A stretch of DNA of 64,000 nt from Owenia fusiformis. Taxonomy: Eukaryota; Annelida; Polychaeta; Sabellida; Oweniidae. The DNA is taken from the NCBI GenBank assembly GCA_903813345.2, contig CAIIXF020000002.1, forward strand, positions 12,422,150 through 12,486,149. Reading direction: 5' to 3'. Below are positions 12,107-21,940 of this stretch, piece by piece; the first letter of the stretch is position 1, and each line of letters begins with the position of its first letter. The notes under the pieces were generated by a model, which saw only the letters and a program-made list of their open reading frames with translations, searched no databases and was not told the DNA's origin. Both the position numbers and the translations under genes were made by a program.

Positions 12107-12733
12107 ACTAGAAAACGGCAACTCCATGGAGTGGCCAATCCCAACGAACACTATATCAATCATGAATCTTTACAGTCACAATGTAATATTTACCATCTAC
12201 TCTTCCATTCAATAAATATTTGAGATCATTGTAGTATCATGTAACCATACTTTAAAGATAACCTTTAAGTAATGGCTAATTCCTGCTCTAGCCAGCCAAT
12301 TTGAATTTTCTGAGGCATAAATCAGAAAAACAATACCATAATTGTGATCTACTCAGAAATTCCTTCAATTTGAGTATAATATAGCCAAACTTTTTAAGAG
12401 ATCAGAAAAATGATACAATATTTGCAATCTACTCTATATTACCTTTCATTTGAGTATAATAAAGCTATACTTCAAAAACATCTCAAAATAAACACAAATT
12501 CCTGATTCTTCAACACCCCATTCACAGCCAATGGGGTCAGGGTGAAAGACACGGGATATATGTGAAATAGATAGATGTTGTGAATATACTGCCAAAATTT
12601 CAAATAATAATATTCATTATTTTGGTTTGAAATGAAAAACATAAGATTTTTACAAAAGATTCCCTCCGACAGACTGAAGGACGGACGGACAGCTTCACTA
12701 TATCTCTACCGAACCTCGTTCGTTGGGATAATT
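12107..12733 (+). mobile_element. Helitron-like non-autonomous element with both ends
   Basis: The 5' end is ACTAGAAAACGGCAACTCCA followed by GGCCAATCCCAACGAAC. The 3' end is GACGGACGGACAGC...CTACCGAACCTCGTTCGTTGGGATAATT. The 5' CAATCCCAACGAAC and the 3' GTTCGTTGGGAT are inverted repeats, and CCGAACCTCGTTCG can form a hairpin, as in Helentron-type ends. The interior has two to three copies of an ~80-bp unit (GAGTATAATA[TA]AGC..ATACTT..CAGAAAAA). No target-site duplication is expected for this class and none is evident. Confidence 0.65.
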
Positions 12734-13767
12734 ATTCCAAGGTATTTGATTATCAGAAATTATATCCCTTGGTCATTTTGAATTGAGGCATCAGAACATG
12801 AAATCTCAATGTACTCTGACAATTGGAAAATATTATTTCAAAAATGTTAGCCAGTTATTAGCGGCAGTTAGAATTCCAGATTGCCTTCTTTCTTGTTCAG
12901 ATTCAAGCAGTGAAATAAAACAATTATAGACCACAAAACTAACTTTGGGACAGAGACAGCTTTTCCTGAAGCCCCTAATCTGATACCTTGTCAATATACA
13001 TATAGCCTATATCAGGCCTGGAGGTCTTTTATCAAATATTGGGGGTTTCCCACCAACTTACACTTATAATATAATATGCGGGCAATCTGCAACAGGTATA
13101 TTTTTGCTTCAATTTGATTTTCCATGCATGCCTGATAGAATATTTGAAACGATTAAGAAATGCACATGCATGTTTGAAATTTAAACCAATCAAATTATTT
13201 TGTTCTAGAACTGTGGGCATTTCGCCTCAGATATTCGATTTCCATTTTTCCTGGGGATTTTAAAATGATCTGAGGGTCTTACAGTAAAACTTGAAGTTTT
13301 TGCATACATTTTATTCTCATGATAACTGTTCACTTTGCGAAGATGAAATGAGGTGAATTTATATATCCTGAAATATTTTCTTCGAATTATTAAAATGTGC
13401 GTTTGAAGAACGGTTTTTGTGAAGCGATAAAATTCAATTTTCCATATTTAACCGTTACATTTTGTTTAAAATCAATAACTTTCCCATTACTGTACGGGCA
13501 AAATAGAATGTGGCTAAGTAAAATAATGAAGCAGTCTTAGTTTTAGTAAAGAAATCGATGGGCGCTCCACCAGAAATATATTTTAAGAATTTTTTACGAA
13601 TTGGTTCCTTTATACTGTCATTCTCATGAGTGGAAAAGGTCTCAAAAACATATTTCTAGGGAAACGCCCATTGATTTCTTTTTATTTTCTACGAGTTCAG
13701 ATAAATAGGTATCTTACAACTGTGACACTTTGTCCCTATCCCATCAGGCCATACACGGATTTTAACC
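12734..13767. other. Unique-looking spacer; no gene seen
   Basis: AT-rich DNA between the Helitron-like element and the tandem duplication. A weak inverted repeat occurs around 13545-13680 (AAAGAAATCGATGGGCG...CGCCCATTGATTTCTTT), with ends 20 bp or less, possibly a small ~130-bp transposon. I see no coding signal. Confidence 0.5.
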
Positions 13768-14948
13768 ACAAATAACGAGTCTAACCTTAAAAAACGAGTT
13801 CATTGCCTTGCAAAAAATGTTCTTAAAAAAGCAATTTTTATATCACACAAGTTGTTTTTGGGAATATCTAAGATCACATAATATCTAAGATCATCTCTGA
13901 TGTAGATTTTAAACTTCCATGATGATCACATCCAGAATAAAAAAAAGCAATGTCCTTCTAAAAAAGCTCTCCTTATCGGGGGTTCTCCTTTGAAATCACA
14001 TACTGAGTTATCATCACCTTGCAATGATGGGTATTGAAATATGATGCAAGTGTTTCGGACCAAATGTTTGTAGTGGCTGCCGCATCATCATATTCCTCTG
14101 TCAAAGGAGACCCGGGACAGTGAATGTAATCAATTAACAGATAGAAAATAATTCCTGATGCGGAAATCACATATTGCTCAAATGATTTTTAGATTCAAAT
14201 ACCAAATTGTTCTTCAACTATAAACAGGAAATAATGAATAATTAGGTAGAAGGGATAATCAATGTAGCCTTTTAGGCGCTATCACAATAATCTAGGAAGT
14301 ACTGTAAAACATGTTGAAATTATGTTTGGAATCATCACACTTTCTGAAACTCTAAACAGCTTCTGTGTCCTGATAATCTTTTGTCTAATGGCATCAATGG
14401 AAAGACCATTCATGATGGACTAAATCTTTTTAGAAACAAATCATACAGTAATATTTTCATTGAATAATTCAAAATAGCCAACAAGAAATTTACCAAGCAT
14501 GTCCAAAACCTAATCAGATCTTTGCATTAGTCTGCTCTTGCATCTGTAAAATTTCATGTTGAACAAGTGGAATTTTTATCACAAAAGACGACTAAAATAG
14601 GTAGCACTTTGAGAAAGTGAGAAAAACATTTACAGCATGGCAAGTATCTTTTGTGTTGTGGTGGTCATTACAGTTCTTATCCATGGATTACTACTGATGG
14701 ATATTCAAAAACTTTATAATCATAAATGTATCTATAAAATCAGATATCATTAAGTGTAAGTAAACATGCTTAAAAGTACACCAAGGTACAAGTAATCAAT
14801 TAAGTAATCAATTCTGCGTGGTCCAAGAGTTCAATAAAAGACTGCAACTTCGGCAGAAGGTAAACAACTTCATTAAGTTTAACAGAAACAAAGTACCAAA
14901 AGAGGAACAATTTAAAAACGTTATCGCTTGAGAAATTGCACTGATAAA

Positions 14949-17778
14949 ATGAAACTTTTGTTGATTGTCACACTTTTTGGGATGGGGAATGCAGAAAACA
15001 AATTGGAGAATCTATTTACAAGATACACTGACAATCTTCTTGGAGATGTAATTTCAACATTAGAAACTAAAAGTAGAATTGAATGTGCAGAGAAATGTTC
15101 AAGTTTAGAAACATGTGGGTTTTATTCAATCCATAAAATAGGAGTGAGACAATGGAATTGTGAGTTGATATCAAACACAAACTTGGCAATTTCTTCTATA
15201 AATACAAGTATCAAGTACTTTATCAAGGTAAGAAGGTGATTTCGTTTTTGAATTTTGAAAGGGGAAAGTTAATTGCTTCTTTACTTTTAGAATTTTGGGA
15301 AGTACAATTATACTAATTAAATTTTAAATGGTAATTAGCAAGTACTTCATCCTTTGTCCTTTGCAGAACTTTTATATCATAAAAATATTAATTCTTTTAA
15401 AACCACTCAATTTACAAATACATTCTGTTTTAGTTAGCCGAAGGAATAAATATCCAAACAACAGATGCACCAACCACATCAGCAACAACAGTAGTACAAA
15501 CAACAGCTGTTCCAACAACAGCTGTACCAACAACTGTTCCAACAACAGCTGTACCAACAACTGTTCCAACAACAGCTGCACCAACAACTGTTCCAACAAC
15601 AGCTGCACTAACAACTGTTCCAACAACAGCTGCACCAACAGCTGTACCAACAACAACTGCACCAACAACTGTTCCAACAACAGCTGCACCAACAACTGTT
15701 CGAACAACAGCTGCACCAACAACTGTTCCAACAACAGCTGCACCAACAACTGTTCCAACAACAGCTGCACCAACAACAACAGCAGAGCCAACAAATCCTC
15801 CTTTGGTGAGTATACCAATTTGCTAAACAAAAAAAACATAAAAATAAAATGTCCTGGTAATGAAACACTGCATGTTCACGAACTTATAAAATATAACTGC
15901 TAGTATTTCCTTGATATTTTACAAGGCACTCATTCAAGCTCAAAGGGAAAAAGCAGGGTGCATCTTAACTGGGAACCTGGGGGACCATGGACACCTCTTT
16001 TTTACTTGGACCACTTCCTTACTCAAAAACTTCTGGTCTGGTCCATTAGTCCACATCTGTTTCTAGTCACAATTACATTATTATAAACTACCTTTTAACC
16101 AACAAAACATGAGTGATTTATTTCCTGTTTGCTTTGTCAAAAGAAGACTGAATATTTCAAATGGTTTTCAAAATGTCAATAAATATTATATAAAAATATG
16201 TACACACAAGTGCCAAAGGGAAAGGACAAAAACTTGTTACAGAACATATCAAGTTCACCAGTGACAAGGAAAACAAATGTGGAAAGAATTCACCATTCAA
16301 GTACCACTATTGCAATCTGATACCACAACACCAAGGGACACTGCATTCATAATGAAGTCCTAACAATATATGTTTAGGAAAAAATTAAAAATTGATAGCC
16401 AATATACACATACTGTAACTTCAAAACAGTTGTAGATACTATTCTATTATAGTATTCAATACTTATATAAGATTAAGAATATTCAGTCTCAAATGATGTG
16501 CGACAGACAAAACACAGTCCAATATGAGAATTATACTTTAATTACAGGATTGCAGTGCAGGGACAACAGTGAATGTGGTTTCAGCAGAATATATTTCTAA
16601 TGAATTATGGATTCAAAATGGTAACAATCAATGGTACAAGGCCACTCCTAATCCCACAACAGGCGCTGTTGCATCCTGGGCATTTAATTTGGAAAATACT
16701 GGGTACCAGCTAGATATATATATGATGATGGACTGGAATATGGATTTCACATACGCATCTAATGGGGACTATGAGATTCATTTCGAATCAGGTGATTGTA
16801 AATAATTTTCTCTTTTATATTTAAAATGTCACTAGAATGCTATTAATGAAATGCCAACATGTTCGCAATTTTCAAGTGATATTCCATGTTCTTAACTGAT
16901 GTTGAATTAGAAAGAGATGAAACCCCATTTCTTTTCACCAGCATATATAGAAATGTATTAAAAATCTGGTAGTAAAGAATTGTCTTTTTGAAATACAGTC
17001 ATCAATCTCCAAATCAACTAAAAATCAACAAATCAAAACAAGGCATTAGCATGCAATATGTCACCACCTGACATTTGCTACATTTGTGACAGAGACATCT
17101 CTGAATGCTACATGCCACCTGCCGAACACAGAACACCATTCACAAAAAAAGTAGGAAACTTAAACAATATGTCAACACTTGTGGTGGTGACATGAAAACT
17201 GTATTGCTTGAAAACCTATGCCCAATATTATTCTGTATAATTATTATTCATTCATCAAACACAGCAAACAATCGCCAAACATGCTTAAGTTACATCTAGC
17301 AATTTTTGATTAATATGTTCATTTATTTTCAGGAGCTGCAGCCTCTGCTAAAATTCACTGCAGTAATGCAGGTTGGTCTTTTGATGGTGCTGGTAATAAG
17401 TGTCCAGGTTCATTCCCAATGAGTGTTGACTCATTTTTCAACAAGGGCAATCTGGGTATTCCTACAGGAGTCCAAGCCGGCACAATTCACCAGGACACCA
17501 CACATAATATACTATACTTGTTCAAAGATGATTGGGTTTATGAATCCAGGGCAGCAATTGGTTCAACTGGGATAAGCGTATTTGATCTGACAGCAACGTA
17601 CCATAAAGATGATGCAACAGCACCAACCAACATTTTCAAGGGAGGAATACCATATGGGATAACGGCAGCAGCTCGGTTGCCAAATGACTTGTTTGGATTT
17701 TTTGTTGGAGAACATTACTATGTTTATGACTTAACAACCGAAACATTATCAGGTCCAACATGTGTAAATCAAGCTTAA
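14949..17778 (+). CDS. Secreted PAN/apple-like, mucin-like and hemopexin-like protein, copy 2
   Basis: Exons 14949-15227, 15434-15805, 16548-16791 and 17333-17778 join in frame (phases 0, 0, 1) into 446 aa ending in PTCVNQA. Layout: signal peptide 1-15; PAN/apple-like region ~16-93 with four Cys; Thr-rich linker ~94-217 built from TTAAPTTVP units; unrecognised acidic and aromatic domain ~218-298 (IYMMMDWNMDFTYA); C-terminal part ~299-446 with CSNAG and NKCPGSFP and two hemopexin-like blades. Splice sites are GTAAGA, GTGAGT and GTGATT donors with TTTTAG, TTACAG and TTTCAG acceptors. Exon 1 differs from copy 1 at about 6 of 279 bases. No stop or frameshift. A role in matrix, mucus or recognition is only inference. 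Confidence 0.85.
15434..15805 (+). repeat. Thr-rich coding repeat, copy 2 (27-bp unit)
   Basis: Nearly perfect copies of ACAACAGCTGCACCA plus ACAACTGTTCCA, encoding TTAAPTTVP, with one TTVR variant. Copy 3 has exactly one 27-bp unit fewer (345 versus 372 bp), so the array changes length by whole units without breaking the frame. Confidence 0.88.
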
Positions 17779-18031
17779 TACATGTATCTTTGGATTGCTA
17801 CCACAAAACAATTGGTAGTACGATTAATCGCTCTTTCGGCATGGAAAAGTTTGAAAATTGATTTTTTATTTTAACTCTGATTTTGACTCGAGTCAGACTT
17901 CAGCTCAGTTGAGTCTAATGCAATATATACTTACATATCATGCACTTTCTTAAAAATGTTAGGCTTGTTTCCTAAAAAGAGGATCTTGATTTTCTCAATT
18001 TGAACATATCGAAAGTTTCTTCTACATTATA

Positions 18032-18537
18032 CAGGGTGTCAAATAAGTCCTGCCCCCCCCCCTACAGCCAAGACGAAGTTATATGGTACCAAGTGTGATA
18101 TATCATTAGAAAGGTCTTCCAAAGTTATGTTGATTGGCATATATCTGACACATGTCAGTCAATCTCACAAATTTTTACATTATATCAATTGAGGTGAAAC
18201 ATGGCAATTTGGGGTATTTGGCAGGATTTTAAGAATTGGGTATAAGAAAAGTCAAAGGACCTAAAGATGACTATATATGTATATGGCAATGAATTCAACC
18301 AATTTCTGGATAGGGTTAGATGTGTAGAAAATAGAGGTGCATGGAAAAATGGTGAAAACCTTTTTCTTTCAAGTTGAATGCGAAAAAGATGAGGTGAATA
18401 GGTGAATTTCATCCAAAATACTTGATAGTTGGTGAGTTAACATACCTTTGAATGGTCTTTCCAATGGAATATCACACCAGGTACCATCTATTAAGGTTTT
18501 AGCTGAAGCAGGGGGACAGGACTTATTTGACACCCTG
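18032..18537 (+). mobile_element. Tc1/mariner-type MITE (506 bp)
   Basis: Terminal inverted repeats CAGGGTGTCAAATAAGTCCT and AGGACTTATTTGACACCCTG are flanked by TA on both sides (18030-18031 and 18538-18539), which is the Tc1/mariner target duplication. A poly-C run follows the left repeat. No transposase coding was seen. It was inserted before the tandem duplication, since an orthologous copy lies at 24996-25503. Confidence 0.85.
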
Positions 18538-18990
18538 TATTAACAATTTCTGAAAAGAGGATGGGTATTGAAATGCGTAGTTAAAAACCACATATCCCAT
18601 GTTATTTTTTCCATAGGGAAAACTCGTGCTTTCCATTGTTTTCAGCATAATTTTGGTAACCGAAAATTCATATCTTTAAAACTAGACTTTCATACCATTC
18701 TACTTTTGAAGAAGTTTTAGACCCCTTGTTGAATAATCTTTTCATGTAATAAAAAATCAAAAGATCCTCTTTTGAATAAATAGGTTAACATTTTGTAAAA
18801 TTGTTGACATGGGGCCCATATTCAATAATTTTTTGTATTGTTTGATTGATATTTTTATCATCCTGGGTACTTCACTTGAAAGAAAAGATATTGTTTTAAT
18901 TAAAACCACTGTATACTTATGATGAGATATGACTGTCTTAAATCTTGCCATACTCACGGTAAGGTATCCTAACTGCGCGCATATCTAAAA

Positions 18991-19047
18991 ATGGCAGACA
19001 AGGAGGATACGACTCCCATAAGGATGAAAAAGCACTTGAAATACAAG
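18991..19047 (+). other. Candidate orphan first coding exon, 19 codons
   Basis: ATG in a good context (AAAATGG) opens MADKEDTTPIRMKKHLKYK and ends at a plausible donor (AAG then GTTAGT). It lies just after a locally CG-containing patch (AACTGCGCGCATATC), unusual in this AT-rich spacer and promoter-like. No downstream exon was recognised. It may be the detached 5' end of a duplicated gene or chance. An identical copy is at 25957-26013. Confidence 0.25.
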
Positions 19048-19792
19048 GTTAGTTTTGTTTATCAGATATTACCATTATGTGAGGACTATATTACTTTACA
19101 AATAACACTTGATTTTTTCCTGGTGTAAACCTAGTTATCTCAATATAAGGTTCCTTAGGAGCTTTGTGTTCAAAATATACAGTGTTGCGTCATATAATGT
19201 CTGTTTGTTGTAGTTTGAAGTTTATTCAGCCCTTGTGTTTGCATATACTGAAAGATACAGGATTGCTGCATATAGTTTAAGTAATATAGTATTTTATATT
19301 TCTGTGAAAAGTGCGACATCTTAACATATGTGTAGGTAATCGAAAAACCAATGACAATTTTTTATCAATCATCTGTTTATATTTTAAAACCTACGTTCAT
19401 CTAAACATAACTTTTGCTATCACATGGTAGAATCATATAATCGCCACAGAATGGACGTATGAAACTATAAAACAATTCAGAATAAATGTCTTAAAATGTT
19501 GTTTGAAAACACTTGTATGATGCAATGTTGATATGCGCGCAGTTTGCATTTTGGCTACCGCGGCGTGATACTGCACATGAACCAGTTGGACCTTTAGGTT
19601 TTGATTACTTTTATGCTGCCAAAACGAGAAGTTAAGGTCTCAGCTTCATTTTGGTTTTCAAGATTTGCTAGAATTTTTGTGATTTGGAGCATAATAATGC
19701 ATTGGATGGTAAGTTTTAGAAGCTTACTGTATTAATTCTAATAAATGCACAGTGCCTCTCCCAAATTTCCCAGCAGGGGCCGTCTCAAATAA

Positions 19793-19935
19793 AACTAGAA
19801 AACTGCAACTCCAAGGAGTAGCAAATTCCACCAAACAAAATATGTCTTGATAAACAGCAGCCATCTTGAAAATTTCTTCTTGAGCAGAACACCCTTGTCA
19901 CTAGGCATTGGCAATGAAACTTGAACCAAATCCAT
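19793..19935 (+). mobile_element. Helitron-like element, 5' fragment
   Basis: It starts ACTAGAAAACTGCAACTCCA and continues through one core unit (CAGCCATCTTGAAAATTTCTTCTTGAGCAGAACACC) to AACTTGAACCAAATCC. It is the same family as 1774, 10338 and 12107. The following TGAATCAGGGGAGTTTTTTCATG is part of the 3765-3917 repeat family. The duplicate in unit 2 starts at about 26759. Confidence 0.55.
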
Positions 19936-20228
19936 GAATGAATCAGGGGAGTTTTTTCATGCTAATCGCTAATGTTAATCATCCAAAAAACATCAATACA
20001 CTTTAAAACATTTTATTGACTATAAGATTGCACCACATAATCCCCAAAAATTATATCTCATTTTCAAGAATTATCTATTATCTATCCAGGATTCATACCC
20101 AGGTATTTTCATTTTACAAACTTCAGAGGACTGGGAATATTTGATCCTATTTGCTTTTGAATAAACTGAATAATAAATGGTGTCTTCATGTATGCCAATA
20201 ATTTTTCAAAATTGTGTAAATGATACAC

Positions 20229-20327
20229 ATTCCCTAATTTTGCTTCAAGACCTAGGACTACAGGTATCTACTCTAACAACAGTTGCTAGAGTAGAAAGTC
20301 CAGGGTCTTGAAGCAAGACTAGGGAAT
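20229..20327 (+). other. ~100-nt imperfect hairpin, unit 1
   Basis: ATTCCCTAATTTTGCTTCAA through GACCTAGGACT pairs with AGTCCAGGGTCTTGAAGCAAG through ACTAGGGAAT (listed in parts). An inner perfect 9-bp stem TCTACTCTA/TAGAGTAGA closes an 11-nt loop. The length and shape suit a precursor-miRNA-like hairpin or a tiny palindromic transposon. The unit 2 copy is at 27195-27293. The related spacer left of copy 1 (about 2590-2640) lacks it. Confidence 0.45.
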
Positions 20328-21940
20328 TTATTCCAAATATTTTACACATTTGAACATCATTCAATTTCCTATGAACCTCCCATATTTCATGACCATCAGA
20401 TATGTCAGACTGATAGCTATAATATAGCAGCACTTGAACAACATGCGCTGTAGGCAAACCTGCACAAGTTGTCAATTACCATTCTGATTTATCATATCAG
20501 GTCCCAATCAGTCAGTGATGCTAGGTAAGCTTATTTGTGGCAGGATATTGAAGATTTACTTTTTGAGAATCAGGTAATTGAGTAATCTATTCGATTAAAC
20601 ATGTGTCAATCAATTTATCTATGATCGATTAAAACTTCACACCTCTAATTCTTAGGGAGCCTCAGCATGTATTCCTGAATGCAACCAACCTGCTATTTTA
20701 TGGGCAACTCGTTTAAATATGAATAGTACCTCCCGTTATTCCATTCATTTTTAAATGAGTACAAATAAAGAGTCTAACCTTAAAAAACGAGTTCATTGCC
20801 TTGCAAAAAATGTTCTTAAAAAAGCAATTTTTATATCACACAAGTTGTTTTTGGGAATATCTAAGATCACATAATATCTAAGATCATCTCTGATGTAGTT
20901 TTAAACTTCCATGATGATCACATCCAGAATAAAAAAAAGCAATGTCCTTCTAAAAAAGCTCTCCTTATCGGGGGTTCTCCTTTGAAATCACATACTGAGT
21001 TATCATCACCTTGCAATGATGGGTATTGAAATATGATGCAAGTGTTTCGGACCAAATGTTTGTAGTGGCTGCCGCATCATCATATTCCTCTGTCAAAGGA
21101 GACCCGGGACAGTGAATGTAATCAATTAACAGATAGAAAATAATTCCTGATGCGGAAATCACATATTGCTCAAATGATTTTTAGATTCAAATACCAAATT
21201 GTTCTTCAACTATAAACAGGAAATAATGAATAATTAGGTAGAAGGGATAATCAATGTAGCCTTTTAGGCGCTATCACAATAATCTAGGAAGTACTGTAAA
21301 ACATGTTGAAATTATGTTTGGAATCATCACACTTTCTGAAACTCTAAACAGCTTCTGTGTCCTGATAATCTTTTGTCTAATGGCATCAATGGAAAGACCA
21401 TTCATGATGGACTAAAACTTTTTAGAAACAAATCATACAGTAATATTTTCATTGAATAATTCAAAATAGCCAACAAGAAATTTACCAAGCATGTCCAAAA
21501 CCTAATCAGATCTTTGCATTAGTCTGCTCTTGCATCTGTAAAATTTCATGTTGAACAAGTGGAATTTTTATCACAAAAGACGACTAAAATAGGTAGCACT
21601 TTGAGAAAGTGAGAAAAACATTTACAGCATGGCAAGTATCTTTTGTGTTGTGGTGGTCATTACAGTTCTTATCCATGGATTACTACTGATGGATATTCAA
21701 AAACTTTATAATCATAAATGTATCTATAAAATCAGATATCATTAAGTGTAAGTAAACATGCTTAAAAGTACACCAAGGTACAAGTAATCAATTAAGTAAT
21801 CAATTCTGCGTGGTCCAAGAGTTCAATAAAAGACTGCAACTTCGGCAGAAGGCAAACAACTTCATTAAGTTTAACAGAAACAAAGTACCAAAAGAGGAAC
21901 AATTTAAAAACGTTATCGCTTGAGAAATTGCACTGATAAA

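Larger units (their letters stand above)
13768..20760 (+). repeat. Tandem duplication unit 1 (6,993 bp)
   Basis: The unit carries gene copy 2 plus its flanks and is followed directly by unit 2 with very few differences. Boundaries: the left flank reads TTTAACCACAAATAACGAGT, the junction reads ATGAGTACAAATAAAGAGT and the right end reads ATGAGTACATGTAGG. ACA is common to all three, so the breakpoint has 3 bp of microhomology. The spacing is 6,993 bp at the left end and 6,966 bp after the Thr-rich exon and poly-C run. The small difference comes from one 27-bp codon-repeat unit, a 2-bp poly-C change and single indels. Confidence 0.93.

Noticed and set aside
15372-15868. Leu-rich and Cys/Trp-rich open frames opposite the Thr-rich exons (also at 4908-5348 and 22364-22843)
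   Set aside because: They follow automatically from the low-complexity ACAACAGCTGCACCA repeat read on the other strand. The plus-strand frame has the signal peptide, matching splice sites and conserved flanking exons.
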